A DNA stretch of 64,000 nucleotides from Limnohabitans sp. G3-2 (GTDB lineage: Bacteria > Pseudomonadota > Gammaproteobacteria > Burkholderiales > Burkholderiaceae_C): the NCBI RefSeq assembly GCF_002778275.1, contig NZ_NESG01000009.1:62001-126000 (forward strand), read 5' to 3'. This document shows, piece after piece, positions 18,345 to 31,672 of this stretch. The notes below the pieces were generated by a model that was given only the letters and a program-made list of their open reading frames with translations, was not told where the DNA came from and searched no databases. Each line of letters starts with the position of its first letter. Position 1 is the stretch's first letter. Both the position numbers and the translations under genes were made by a program.

Positions 18345-19684
18345 ACCTGCACGCCAAACTCCTGCAACGCGCCGCCGAGAACCGCCCCATCCGCATCGGC
18401 CTGATTGGCGCGGGCAAATTCGGCTCCATGTACTTGGCGCAAATCCCGCGCACGCCCGGTGTCCATTTGGTGGGCATTGCCGATCTCTCGCCCGATGGCG
18501 CCCGCGCCAATCTGGCCCGCGTGGGCTGGGAAGCTGAACGCTTGACGGCCAGCAGCCTGGACGAGGCCGTGAAAAACGGCACCACCCATGTGGGCGACGA
18601 TTGGCAAAGCTTGGTCCGTCACCCCGCGGTGGACGTGGTCGTGGAATGCACCGGCTCCCCACTGCATGCGGTCGACCACATTCTGGAGGCCTTTGCGAAC
18701 CGCAAACACGTGGTCAATGTGACCGTGGAGGCCGACGCCTTTTGTGGCCCCTTGCTCGCCACCCGCGCCCAGACGGCGGGCGTGGTGTATTCCCTGGCCT
18801 TTGGTGACCAGCCTGCGCTCATCTGTGATTTGGTCGATTGGGCCCGCACCTGCGGATTTCCGGTCGTGGCCGCGGGCCGGGGCCACAAGTGGTTGCCGCA
18901 CTTTTGCGAATCCACGCCCGAGACGGTGTGGGGCTATTACGGCCTCACGCCCGAGCAGGCCGAACGCGGAGGCCTGAACCCCAAAATGTTCAACAGCTTT
19001 CTGGACGGCTCCAAGCCCTCGATCGAAAGCACGGCGGTGTCCAACGCCACGGGTTTGGGCGTGCCCAGCAATGGCTTGCTGTACCCACCCGCCAGCGTCG
19101 AAGACATCCCCTACGTCACCCGCCCCATCTCGGAAGGCGGTGTGCTCGAGCGCAAAGGCATGGTCGAGGTCATCTCCAGTTTGGAGACCGATGGCCGCAA
19201 AATTCCCTACGACATCCGCATGGGCGTGTGGGTCACGGTGGAGGCCGAGACGGACTACATCAAAAACTGCTTTGAAGAGTACAACGCCCACACCGACCCT
19301 TCAGGCCGGTACTTCACGCTTTACAAACGGTGGCACTTGATTGGCCTGGAAGTGGGCGTGAGCGTGGCGAGCGTGGCCCTGCGCAACGAACCCACGGGTG
19401 TGGCCATCGGCTGGAACGCCGACGTGGTGGCCACCGCCAAGCGCGACTTGAAACCCGGTGACATGCTGGACGGCGAGGGCGGCTACACCGTCTGGGGCAA
19501 GCTGCTGCCAGCCGCCACCTCCAAGCGCATGGGCGGCGTGCCGCTGGGCTTGGCGCATGGGGTCAAGGTCGTGCGCCCGGTGGCCAAGGGGCAAAGCCTG
19601 ACCTGGGACGACGTGGCCATGGACACCACCACCCACGCCTACCAAATCCGGCGCGAGATGGAGGCGACTTCGCTGCTGGGGTGA
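18341..19684 (+). CDS. NAD(P)-dependent oxidoreductase with C-terminal SAF domain (COG4091 type)
   Basis: The product is 447 residues from ATG 18341 (ATGA overlap with the dioxygenase stop). The N-terminal Rossmann fold shows IGLIGAGKFGSMYLAQI near residue 20 and resembles homoserine dehydrogenase. The middle catalytic region includes GRGHKWLPHF and NPKMFNSFLDGSKPSIES. The C-terminal SAF-type domain (about residues 350-430) includes KRDLKPGDMLDGEGGYTVWG. COG4091 proteins lack an agreed substrate and are often next to sugar-acid or polyol catabolic genes. Here the partner is a PhyH oxygenase. A terminator follows at 19711-19744. Confidence 0.82.
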   Translation: MNLHAKLLQRAAENRPIRIGLIGAGKFGSMYLAQIPRTPGVHLVGIADLSPDGARANLARVGWEAERLTASSLDEAVKNGTTHVGDDWQSLVRHPAVDVVVECTGSPLHAVDHILEAFANRKHVVNVTVEADAFCGPLLATRAQTAGVVYSLAFGDQPALICDLVDWARTCGFPVVAAGRGHKWLPHFCESTPETVWGYYGLTPEQAERGGLNPKMFNSFLDGSKPSIESTAVSNATGLGVPSNGLLYPPASVEDIPYVTRPISEGGVLERKGMVEVISSLETDGRKIPYDIRMGVWVTVEAETDYIKNCFEEYNAHTDPSGRYFTLYKRWHLIGLEVGVSVASVALRNEPTGVAIGWNADVVATAKRDLKPGDMLDGEGGYTVWGKLLPAATSKRMGGVPLGLAHGVKVVRPVAKGQSLTWDDVAMDTTTHAYQIRREMEATSLLG

Positions 19685-19710
19685 GTTGGCTGGCCTTGGC
19701 CGATCCTTCA

Positions 19711-19744
19711 AGCCGTGCCGCGTTCGCAGCACGGCTTTCTTCTT
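19711..19744 (+). terminator. Rho-independent terminator after the PhyH/SAF operon
   Basis: The stem AGCCGTGC (19711-19718) pairs with GCACGGCT (19729-19736) across a 10-nt loop, followed by a T-rich TTCTTCTT tract. It closes the GntR-PhyH-SAF operon and separates it from purL. Confidence 0.75.
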
Positions 19745-19878
19745 GGAAAAGGCCGGGCCTGTATCTGTTCCTCTCGCCTTCAGATCAGGGTTTCCCCCGT
19801 TAAAATACCGCCTTTGCCGGCCAGCCCCAGTCAGCGGCCCCGGCGTTGCGGTTTTCCGTCTCTTTACAAGGCCACCCT

Positions 19879-23865
<3,987 letters not shown>

Positions 23866-23877
23866 TCTGTTGATCGC

Positions 23878-26800
23878 ATGAAGTCCACCAACCCGGCGCA
23901 GTGGTTTCCCCCTTCGCAACTGGCTTTTTACTTTGACCAGGGCGCCTGGTCACGCGGCACCACCTTGTATTTGCAAGACAAGGTCTTGTCTTCGCAGTTG
24001 TCGCCCGATGGCGATGGCTGGCGCCTGCAAGGCTTGGTTCAGGGCAACGATGCGCAACCCTTTTCGGTCAATGCCGAACTGCGTGTGAGTGCGGGTGGGA
24101 ACCTGAGCGAGTGGCGCAGCGGCTGCACCTGTCCTGTGGGGCGTTACTGCAAGCATGGCGCGGCGCTGGGCATTTTGGCTTCGATGCAGGGTTTGGCGCT
24201 GCTGAACGATTGGGGGCCGGATGGCCCCTCCGCCGAAGTTCTGGAGCGCCGCTCCCAAATGGAAAAAGAACGCGCCCTGAGCCAAGCCGAATACCTGGTG
24301 CGCGACTGGCTGACCCGCCTGGAAAATGCCAACGGTCCGCCCGCCTACACCTTGCCCGGCAGCACCCACGATCAGTTTGTTTACAACTTGTCCGTGGTTC
24401 AAACCGCTTACAAACCGGTGTTCCACTTGGCCGTCAAACGGGCGGCGCAAAAGCGCAATGGTGAATGGGCCAAAGCCAAAAAGCTGAGCAACGAGCCCTC
24501 GCCACACGACCCGATCTGGCAAACCAGCAGTCCGCTGGACCGCGATATTTTTGACCTGCTCAAGGCCTGTCCGCCCGCCAGCAGTTTCAGCTCCTATGGT
24601 TTCCAAAGCGAAGTCAAGCTGCACGGCATGCCAGGCCAGTTGCTGTTGCAGTTGTGCAGCCAAACCGGCCGTTTGGTGTCGGACGACGGCACCCCCTTGC
24701 GCTGGCAAGACACCCCCGAAGCCTTGGTGGGGACATGGCGTGAGGTCAAGGGACAAGACCATGGGCCCGATGGCTGGCAACTGTCCATGCAGCCGCTGCG
24801 CGCTGGCGTTGTGTATGGCCTGAACCAACCGCCTTTTTTCATGGACACGGTGCTGGGTTTGTGCGGCCCCTTGGACACGCAAGGGCTGAGCGCCAATGAG
24901 CTGCAGGTCTTGTCCAACGCCCCCGTGATGCCTGAGAGTGTGGCCTTCAAGTTTCAAAACCAGTTGCTCGAGCGCTTGGGGCCCTTGCCCTTGCCCCCGG
25001 TCATTCAAAAGATGCCCGAGATCCGCGGCGTCTCACCCCGCGCTGTGCTGGACATTGCGCCTGTGCACCCCGCTGAGCGCGATGTGCAAGGCCTCTTCAT
25101 CGCCGAATTGACGTTTGACTACGGTGGGCACCGCGGCTTTTGGCCAGGCACCTCAAACCGCGTCTTGGTGGGGCAGGGCCCACAAGCGCGCATGTTGCTG
25201 CGCGACTTGCCTTGTGAACAAAAAGCGTGGGACACCCTCGCCGCACTGGGTCTGGTCACTTTGGACGCCAACCTGCTGGTCTTGCCACCCGAGCAGTCGC
25301 AGCAGCGCTGGCTGCAATGGGTCGAGAGCGACTTTGCTCCGCTGCGCCGAGCCGGGTTGGACGTGAACTTCATCTCGGGCGCCAGCCCCTGGTTGCGCCA
25401 AGCCGACGATGTGCACATCGACTTGTCGGGTGACGCGCAAGCGCCGCAAACCTCGGCCTGGTTTGACTTGTCCTTGGGCATGGACATCGACGGCCAAAGG
25501 GTCAACATCTTGCCTTGGGTGCCCTCGATTTTGACCACCTTGGCGCAGATCACCAGCGCCAGCGCCGAGGGCGAAACCCCCGCTTTGCCTCCCTTTTTGT
25601 ACCTGCCTGACTTGAAGGGCGATGGTTTTGTCAAGTTGCCCACCGCCAAGATCGAACCCTGGCTGAGCACCTTGATGGAATTGGTGTCGGAGCGCGGGCG
25701 TGACTGGGGCGGTGACGGCTTGCGCCTGTCCCGACTGGAAGCCTTGCGCACCGCTGCATCGCTGGGAGAGGGTGTGGCTTGGGCCGGTGCGCAAAGCCTG
25801 ATGAATGTGGTGCAACAAATGCGGGGGCTGGACAGCTTGCCCGAAGTGACGGCGCCGGCCAGCTTGCAAGCCACGTTGCGCCCCTACCAGCAGCAGGGTC
25901 TGAACTGGCTGCAATTTTTGCGCACACACCAATTGGCCGGCATCTTGGCCGATGACATGGGCTTGGGCAAAACCCTGCAGACACTGGCGCACATCCTGAC
26001 CGAAAAAGAAGCAGGACGGCTCACGCAGCCCGCGCTCATCGTGGCGCCCGTGAGTTTGCTGGGCAACTGGCAGCGCGAAGCGGCCCGCTTTTGTCCCACG
26101 CTGCGCTCGCACATCCACCATGGTTTGTCGCGGCATGAGACGGCGCAAGACTTGAGCGGTTTCGACATCGTGCTCACCCCTTACTCTTTGCTGCACCGCG
26201 ACCGCGATGTGTGGATGGCCATCGATTGGCACATGCTGGTCCTGGACGAAGCGCAAAACATCAAGAACGCCAACACCCACGCGGCACAAACCGTGGGCGA
26301 TATTCCCGCTGCGCACCGCCTGTGTCTGTCGGGCACGCCCATGGAAAACCACTTGGGTGAATTGTGGAGCTTGTTCCACTTTTTGATGCCCGGCTTTTTG
26401 GGCAGCCAAAAGCGCTTTGGCGAGTTGTTTCGCACCCCCATCGAGCGCCAGGGCCACAGCGAGAAAATGGACCAGCTGCGCAAGCGCATCACGCCCTTCA
26501 TGCTGCGCCGCACCAAAGACGTGGTGGCCAGCGAGCTGCCCCCCAAAATCGAAACCCTCATGCCTGTGCCCCTGCAAGGCACGCAAGCGGACCTCTACGA
26601 AACCATCCGTTTGGGCATGGAAAAAACCGTGCGGGACGCACTGAACGCGCAAGGCTTGGCCAAATCGCAAATCACCATTTTGGATGCGCTGCTCAAGCTG
26701 CGCCAAGTGTGTTGCGACCCACGCCTGCTCAAACTGGGGGCGGCCAGCCCTGTGCAGCCATCGGCCAAGTTGGAGCAACTGCTGGAGATGCTGCCCGAGA

Positions 26801-27276
26801 TGGTGGCCGAGGGGCGCAAAATTTTGCTCTTCTCTCAGTTCACCCAGATGCTCAGCCTGATCGAGCAAGAGTTGCCCCGATTGGGCATCCCCTGGGTCAA
26901 GCTCACGGGCCAGAGCAAAAACCGGGATGCCATCATCGACCAGTTCACCAGTGGCCAGGTGCCGCTATTCCTGATCAGCCTCAAAGCGGGTGGGGTGGGG
27001 CTGAATTTGCCGCAGGCCGATACGGTGATCCATTACGACCCGTGGTGGAACCCTGCGGTCGAAAACCAAGCCACCGACCGGGCCCACCGCATTGGCCAAA
27101 CCCAAAGCGTTTGGGTGCTCAAACTCGTGGCTCAGGGCACCATCGAGGAGCGCATGCTGGCCCTGCAAGAGCGCAAAGCGCAGTTGGCGCAAGACATGTA
27201 TGCGGGTGCGGTGCAGCGCAAAGAGCCGCTGTTTGGCGAATCTGATCTGAACGAGTTGTTCAAGCCGCTGGGCTGA
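23878..27276 (+). CDS. SNF2-family helicase/ATPase with N-terminal SWIM zinc finger
   Basis: The protein is 1132 residues. A SWIM finger (CTCPVGRYCKHG) sits at about residue 83. A long poorly conserved middle is followed by a SNF2 motor: motif I DDMGLGKT near 692, DEAQ box DEAQNIKN near 790, motif III LSGTPMENHLGE near 822, and in the second lobe LFSQFTQML, KAGGVGLNLPQAD and RAHRIGQTQ. SWIM-SNF2 proteins are widespread in bacteria and presumably remodel or translocate along DNA; no defined cellular role is known. It begins 12 bp after purL and may be cotranscribed. No nuclease or methylase neighbour suggests a defence system. Confidence 0.92.
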   Translation: MKSTNPAQWFPPSQLAFYFDQGAWSRGTTLYLQDKVLSSQLSPDGDGWRLQGLVQGNDAQPFSVNAELRVSAGGNLSEWRSGCTCPVGRYCKHGAALGILASMQGLALLNDWGPDGPSAEVLERRSQMEKERALSQAEYLVRDWLTRLENANGPPAYTLPGSTHDQFVYNLSVVQTAYKPVFHLAVKRAAQKRNGEWAKAKKLSNEPSPHDPIWQTSSPLDRDIFDLLKACPPASSFSSYGFQSEVKLHGMPGQLLLQLCSQTGRLVSDDGTPLRWQDTPEALVGTWREVKGQDHGPDGWQLSMQPLRAGVVYGLNQPPFFMDTVLGLCGPLDTQGLSANELQVLSNAPVMPESVAFKFQNQLLERLGPLPLPPVIQKMPEIRGVSPRAVLDIAPVHPAERDVQGLFIAELTFDYGGHRGFWPGTSNRVLVGQGPQARMLLRDLPCEQKAWDTLAALGLVTLDANLLVLPPEQSQQRWLQWVESDFAPLRRAGLDVNFISGASPWLRQADDVHIDLSGDAQAPQTSAWFDLSLGMDIDGQRVNILPWVPSILTTLAQITSASAEGETPALPPFLYLPDLKGDGFVKLPTAKIEPWLSTLMELVSERGRDWGGDGLRLSRLEALRTAASLGEGVAWAGAQSLMNVVQQMRGLDSLPEVTAPASLQATLRPYQQQGLNWLQFLRTHQLAGILADDMGLGKTLQTLAHILTEKEAGRLTQPALIVAPVSLLGNWQREAARFCPTLRSHIHHGLSRHETAQDLSGFDIVLTPYSLLHRDRDVWMAIDWHMLVLDEAQNIKNANTHAAQTVGDIPAAHRLCLSGTPMENHLGELWSLFHFLMPGFLGSQKRFGELFRTPIERQGHSEKMDQLRKRITPFMLRRTKDVVASELPPKIETLMPVPLQGTQADLYETIRLGMEKTVRDALNAQGLAKSQITILDALLKLRQVCCDPRLLKLGAASPVQPSAKLEQLLEMLPEMVAEGRKILLFSQFTQMLSLIEQELPRLGIPWVKLTGQSKNRDAIIDQFTSGQVPLFLISLKAGGVGLNLPQADTVIHYDPWWNPAVENQATDRAHRIGQTQSVWVLKLVAQGTIEERMLALQERKAQLAQDMYAGAVQRKEPLFGESDLNELFKPLG

Positions 27277-27378
27277 GCGATGGCATTGGACTTGCGGGCT
27301 GCAGCTGGACCGTCCTGTTGACTGGCGCTAGACACGCGTATGGACCATTGGCCAGCCTGGGTCAATGGCTGGCGTGGA

Positions 27379-29349
27379 TCAGTGCAGGCCCACCACAGGC
27401 CTTGATTTGTAGAACTGCACGGGGCTTTCAGGGACGGCGTTCAGCACCGCCTTTTTGATCTTGCCCACCACATGCATCTCGCACGGTTTGCAGTCAAAGC
27501 GCAGCGTGAGTTTTTCTTTGCCGTTGATGAGTTGCATGGGCTCGGCTTTCACCGTGCCTTGCACGCCCGTCACACCTTTGGCTTGTTTGGGGCACAGGCT
27601 CAGGCTAAAGCGCACGCAGTGCTTGGTGATCATCAGGCTGACTTCCCCCAATTCTTCCTGGCTTTCATAGGCGGCATCGATGACTTTGACGCCGTGCTTG
27701 GCATAAAAGTCTCGGGCCTTTTGGTTGAACACGTTGGCCAGATAGCTCAGCGTGTCTTCAGGGTAGGCCACGGGTGGCTGCACGGGCACAGCACGCGGCA
27801 GGCGGTGCAGACCCGCAGCGCGGGCGGCCTCCAGCGCTTGCACGGCGTCTCGCCGCAAGGCTTTAAGTTGTGACGGTGGGACAAACCAGGGGCGGGACAG
27901 GGCCAGCTGCACGTCCAGGGGCTCGAACAGGGTCTCCCCCAGCTTGCCCAAGGCGGTTTTGAGCTTGTCCTCGGCCTGGGCCGAATCTTTGGGGGCTTGC
28001 CAAGCGATGGCCAACTGCGCCGTGGCGCTGTGGCCGGCTTCGTCGGTCAGGGTCAGTTCCAGCCCCTCCTTGTTTTCGGCCAGTTGCATCCACACGCCCA
28101 TGCGGCGCTCAGCCGACTTTTTGTCCAGGGTGCGCACCCAGCTCATGTCGCGGTTGCGGTTGACCTGAACGCCTTGGCGCAGGTCCTTGAAACCGTCCAG
28201 GGGGTCTTTCGGGAACAGCCGCCAGACCCCTTGGGCTTTGGCGGCCTCGGCACGGTTGATCTGCAAGCCCACCAGCTCTTTTTGCAGGTCGTAGTAGCAC
28301 AAGCCATCCCCGTTGTGCAGCTCGGTGGCCGGGTCGTCGGTGGTGATTTCGATGTGGTCTGCGGCCACTTTGCTGACCCAAGCGATGGGCTGGCCCGGAT
28401 TCTTGGGGGTATCGAATGCGCCAATGTCTTCTTTGCGGCCTTGCACAAAGTAGTCGGTGAATTCGCGGTTGAAGTTTTGGTTCGGGTCCGGCACAAAACT
28501 GAACGTGCTGCGCCCATGCGAGGATGCTGCCAACTCGGGTCGCTCGTTCAGCACGTCGTCAAACAGCTTGCGGTAGTGGGCGGTGATGTTCTTGACATAG
28601 GCCATGTCTTTGTAGCGGCCTTCGATCTTGAAGCTGCGGATGCCTGCGTCAACCAAGGCCCGCACGTTGTCGCTTTGGTTGTTGTCCTTCATGCTCAGCA
28701 CATGCTTGTCGTGCGCCACGATGCGGCCTTGTGCGTCTTTGACTTCGTAGGGCAGGCGGCAGGCTTGCGAGCAGTCGCCCCGGTTGGCACTGCGCCCGGT
28801 GTGGGCATGGCTGATGAAGCACTGGCCGCTGTAGGCAACGCACAAAGCGCCGTGCACAAAAAACTCGATCACCGTGCGCTCGGTGTCCACCGCGTCCCGG
28901 ATGGCCGCGATCTGCGGCAGCGTCAGCTCGCGCGCGAGCACGATCTGGCTCAAACCCGCGTCTTGCAAAAACTTGGCTTTTTCAGGGGTGCGGATGTCGG
29001 TCTGCGTGCTGGCATGCAGCTGGATCGGGGGCATGTCGATTTCCAGCAAGCCCATGTCCTGGATGATGAGCGCGTCCACCCCAGCGTCATACAGTTGCCA
29101 GGCCAGCTTGCGCGCACCTTCGAGCTCGTCGTCACGCAAGATGGTGTTGAGCGTGACAAAGATGCGGCTGTGAAAGCGGTGCGCGACTTGCACCAACTTG
29201 GCAATGTCTTGCACCGAGTTGTCGGCCGTGGACCGCGCGCCGAAGGACGGGCCGCCAATGTAGACCGCGTCAGCGCCATGTTGGATGGCTTCGATGCCGA
29301 TGTCCAAGTTGCGGGCAGGGGCGAGGAGTTCGAGGTGGTGGGGCTGCAT
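27379..29349 (-). CDS. rlhA: U32 peptidase family protein, RlhA-type 23S rRNA C2501 hydroxylation factor
   Basis: This 656-residue protein is close in length to E. coli RlhA/YdcP (about 650). Features are the N-terminal barrel HLELLAPARNLDIGIEAI at residue 5, the U32 signature with conserved cysteines in GRSANRGDCSQACRLPYEV near residue 185, FKIEGRYKDM near residue 240 and a C-terminal DUF3656-type region. Two Cys near the end (FDCKPCEMH) may join the cluster ligands. In E. coli RlhA is needed for 5-hydroxycytidine at 23S rRNA C2501, together with prephenate-dependent factors. Smaller U32 proteins (TrhP, UbiU/V) were considered but are shorter. Confidence 0.88.
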   Translation of the reverse strand: MQPHHLELLAPARNLDIGIEAIQHGADAVYIGGPSFGARSTADNSVQDIAKLVQVAHRFHSRIFVTLNTILRDDELEGARKLAWQLYDAGVDALIIQDMGLLEIDMPPIQLHASTQTDIRTPEKAKFLQDAGLSQIVLARELTLPQIAAIRDAVDTERTVIEFFVHGALCVAYSGQCFISHAHTGRSANRGDCSQACRLPYEVKDAQGRIVAHDKHVLSMKDNNQSDNVRALVDAGIRSFKIEGRYKDMAYVKNITAHYRKLFDDVLNERPELAASSHGRSTFSFVPDPNQNFNREFTDYFVQGRKEDIGAFDTPKNPGQPIAWVSKVAADHIEITTDDPATELHNGDGLCYYDLQKELVGLQINRAEAAKAQGVWRLFPKDPLDGFKDLRQGVQVNRNRDMSWVRTLDKKSAERRMGVWMQLAENKEGLELTLTDEAGHSATAQLAIAWQAPKDSAQAEDKLKTALGKLGETLFEPLDVQLALSRPWFVPPSQLKALRRDAVQALEAARAAGLHRLPRAVPVQPPVAYPEDTLSYLANVFNQKARDFYAKHGVKVIDAAYESQEELGEVSLMITKHCVRFSLSLCPKQAKGVTGVQGTVKAEPMQLINGKEKLTLRFDCKPCEMHVVGKIKKAVLNAVPESPVQFYKSRPVVGLH

Positions 29350-29503
29350 GGGCTGGGATTATCCCAGCTTGTGTCTTTGGATCCATAGGGTAGCCCTTGA
29401 GCCATGGGGGTAGCCCTGAAGCGGCGGGCACTGGCCGGGGCTCAGTTCTGAACCCCAGCCCGCGCCCAAGCCTTTTGACCACAGAACCACAGAAAACAAA
29501 AAA

Positions 29504-29523
29504 CGCGACCGAAGTCGCGTTTT
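29504..29523 (-). terminator. Rho-independent terminator of the parvulin gene (possibly bidirectional)
   Basis: A perfect stem CGCGAC-CGAA-GTCGCG (29504-29519) is flanked by T on the right and A on the left. It therefore has a U-tract in either direction. It lies 20 bp after the stop of the minus-strand PPIase gene and is its probable terminator. Confidence 0.82.
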
Positions 29524-29543
29524 TCAGCGGGGCAAAGACCAGA

Positions 29544-30317
29544 TCACTGGATCTTGGCTTTGGCGCGCAGGCCTTCTTGGAAAGAGGCGAGCTTTTGCTG
29601 TTGCAGTTGCTGCGTGATCTGGGGTTTGACTTCTTCCAGCTTGGGCAACTGGGCTTCACGCACATCGTCCACACGGATGATGTGAAAGCCAAACTGGCTC
29701 TTGACCGGGGCATCGGTCATCTGACCTTTGGCCAATTTCACCATGGCACCAGAAAACTCGGGCACATAGCTGCCTGCAGCGGCCCAGTCCAGATCGCCAC
29801 CGTTGGCACCCGAACCTGGGTCCTTGGAGGCTTTTTTGGCCAAGTCTTCAAATTTGGCGCCTTTGTTGATTTCGGCAATCAGCGCTTTGGCGTCAGACTC
29901 GGTTTCGACCAGGATGTGGCGGGCACGGTATTCCTTGCCCCCGTTGGCCGCGACAAATTTGTCGTATTCGCCCTTGATGTCGGCATCGGTCACTGGGTTT
30001 TTCTTTTGGAAATCGGCAAACAACTGGCGAATCAAAATGGTTTGGCGGGCCAATTCCAGTTGGGTTTTGTAGTCATCGCTGGCGTCAAGACCGCGTTTGC
30101 GCGCTTCTTGCATGAAAACTTCGCGGGCAATCAGCTCTTGCTTGATTTGGTCCAACACTTCGGGCGTGACAGGACGACCGGATGCTTCGACTTGCTGCTG
30201 CAGCGCTTTCACGCGAGAAGAGGGCACAGGCTTGCCATTGACCACGGCCAGGTTTTGCGCGAGTGCGGGGACGGCCAGCAAGGCCACCAAAGCGGCGCTG
30301 AGCATTTGCTTTTTCAT
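29544..30317 (-). CDS. Periplasmic parvulin-type peptidyl-prolyl isomerase (PpiC/SurA-like)
   Basis: The protein is 257 residues with an N-terminal Sec signal (KKQMLSAALVALLAVPALAQ, cleavage near residue 20). A SurA-N-like helical region follows (about 25-120). The parvulin domain spans about 130-225, with YRARHILVETESDAKALI, GGDLDWAAAGSYVPEFS and SQFGFHIIRVDDVRE. Such proteins catalyse proline isomerisation or chaperone outer-membrane and secreted proteins in the periplasm. It lacks a lipobox. It is followed by a strong terminator and lies 92 bp downstream of bolA on the same strand, so it may have its own promoter there. Confidence 0.93.
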   Translation of the reverse strand: MKKQMLSAALVALLAVPALAQNLAVVNGKPVPSSRVKALQQQVEASGRPVTPEVLDQIKQELIAREVFMQEARKRGLDASDDYKTQLELARQTILIRQLFADFQKKNPVTDADIKGEYDKFVAANGGKEYRARHILVETESDAKALIAEINKGAKFEDLAKKASKDPGSGANGGDLDWAAAGSYVPEFSGAMVKLAKGQMTDAPVKSQFGFHIIRVDDVREAQLPKLEEVKPQITQQLQQQKLASFQEGLRAKAKIQ

Positions 30318-30409
30318 CGTTATTTCCTCATTGACAGGGCGTCAGGTTCAAGTGAAAGGTTTGTCAGGGTTCAAAAAAAGGGGTTGTCACCAAGGGGCGA
30401 CAACCCGAT

Positions 30410-30682
30410 TCAGATCAGCTCGATGGCCAAGGCATGCAGGCCTTGGTCAATGAAATCTTGCAGCGCATCATACACAAGGCGATGGCGCTGCACGCGAGAG
30501 ATCCCGTTGAACAAAGGGGATGCGATCGAAACCCGCATGTGGGTGCCTTGGCCGCTGTCGTTGGCACCCATGTGCCCGGCGTGCGCGGCACTTTCGTCCA
30601 CCACCCGCAGCGCGCTCGGCTGCAGGCGCTCGGTCAGTCGGGCATGGATTTGTTCGCTCAAAGGCAAATGGGTGGGGCTCAC
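30410..30682 (-). CDS. BolA family protein
   Basis: The product is 90 residues, read from GTG 30682, which overlaps the yciB stop (GTGA); no ATG fits the family start. BolA features: [20 protein letters not shown] at the N-terminus, a conserved HAGH segment, [21 protein letters not shown] in the middle and the C-terminal helix LHALAIEL. BolA proteins bind Fe-S clusters with monothiol glutaredoxins and influence Fe-S trafficking and cell shape. The yciB-bolA-ppiC order on one strand is common in Burkholderiales. The non-ATG start and overlap imply expression coupled to yciB. Confidence 0.88.
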   Translation of the reverse strand: MSPTHLPLSEQIHARLTERLQPSALRVVDESAAHAGHMGANDSGQGTHMRVSIASPLFNGISRVQRHRLVYDALQDFIDQGLHALAIELI

Positions 30683-31221
30683 GGCTGCTTGTCCTCGTCT
30701 TTGGGCAAATAGCGAGAGATGTACAGGCCTTGACCCAGGATGAACACCACCGGGAAAGCATAGCCCCAGAGTTTGAAATTGACCCAGTCTTCGGTGCTGA
30801 AATAGTGCGCCACATAGCCGTTGATGGCGGCCATGAAGACGCAGTAGAGCATCCAAGACAGGTTCAGGCGGTGCCACACGGCTTCAGGCAGTTGCAACTG
30901 ATTCCCCAGCAGCATGTGCAGGAAGTTTTTCTTCAAAACACCATGTGCTATGGCCAAGGCTATCGCCAAACCCGAGTACAGCAGGGTGGGTTTCCATTTG
31001 ATGAAGCGTTCGTCGTGCAGGCCCAGCGTCAAGGCGCCAAAGCCCAGCACCAGCACCAAAGTGATTTTGTGCATGGTCTGCAGCTTGCCTTCCATTTTGT
31101 AGAGGATGGCGGTTTGCAGCACCGTGGCCGCCATCAGCACCGCCGTCGCGGTGTAGATGTCGCCCATTTTGTACGCACCAAAAAACAGCAGGATGGGGAA
31201 AAAGTCGAGGAGGAATTTCAT
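30679..31221 (-). CDS. yciB: Inner membrane-spanning protein YciB (intracellular septation protein A family)
   Basis: This 180-residue membrane protein has about five transmembrane segments, starting [20 protein letters not shown], the family hallmark. Other conserved stretches are [15 protein letters not shown] near residue 34, [15 protein letters not shown] near residue 74 and [21 protein letters not shown] at the end. YciB takes part in envelope integrity and septation, probably with divisome and elongasome proteins. It ends overlapping the GTG start of bolA. The upstream msrB stop is 43 bp away on the same strand, so selO-msrB-yciB-bolA may share a transcript. Confidence 0.92.
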   Translation of the reverse strand: MKFLLDFFPILLFFGAYKMGDIYTATAVLMAATVLQTAILYKMEGKLQTMHKITLVLVLGFGALTLGLHDERFIKWKPTLLYSGLAIALAIAHGVLKKNFLHMLLGNQLQLPEAVWHRLNLSWMLYCVFMAAINGYVAHYFSTEDWVNFKLWGYAFPVVFILGQGLYISRYLPKDEDKQP

Positions 31222-31264
31222 GAATGGGTTTTGAGTGCGGCGTCTGCGGTCCCGCCAAGATCGG

Positions 31265-31672
31265 TCAGGAAGCCTCGAAGTCTAACGAAGCGGAGTTCAT
31301 GCAATAACGCAGGCCTGTGGGCGCTGGGCCGTCTTCGAACACATGGCCCAAGTGCGCGCCGCATTGGGCGCACACGGTTTCCACCCGGCGCATGCCGTGG
31401 CTGGTGTCCACGCGCTCCTCGATGGCGCCGTCTGCCGAGGCCTGCGAGAAGCTTGGCCAGCCGCAGCCCGCGTCGAACTTGGTGTCGGATTTGAAGAGCT
31501 CGGCATCGCAACAGATGCAGCGGTAAATGCCATTGGCCCAATGGCCTTCGTATTTGCCTGTGAATGGGCGCTCGGTGGCCGCTTGTCGCGTCACGGCAAA
31601 AGCCACCGGCTCGGCGCCCTTGGCGGCCAGAAGTTCGCGCCACTGCGCGTCTGTTTTTTGGATGGAGGTCAT
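31265..31672 (-). CDS. msrB: Peptide-methionine (R)-S-oxide reductase MsrB
   Basis: The enzyme is 135 residues and reduces the R-epimer of methionine sulfoxide in proteins, probably in the cytosol since no signal peptide is seen. Zinc cysteines are present as two CxxC pairs (CICC near residue 50 and CAQC near residue 99). [10 protein letters not shown] near residue 69 is a family core. The catalytic Cys lies in [12 protein letters not shown] near residue 124. The start ATG 31672 overlaps the selO stop (ATGA), so msrB is translationally coupled to an AMPylase that is itself redox-linked. Confidence 0.96.
   Translation of the reverse strand: MTSIQKTDAQWRELLAAKGAEPVAFAVTRQAATERPFTGKYEGHWANGIYRCICCDAELFKSDTKFDAGCGWPSFSQASADGAIEERVDTSHGMRRVETVCAQCGAHLGHVFEDGPAPTGLRYCMNSASLDFEAS

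Noticed and set aside
29388..29418. Direct repeat of GGGTAGCCCT before rlhA
   Set aside because: Two 10-bp copies only, with no dyad symmetry or consistent position relative to a promoter; probably chance.
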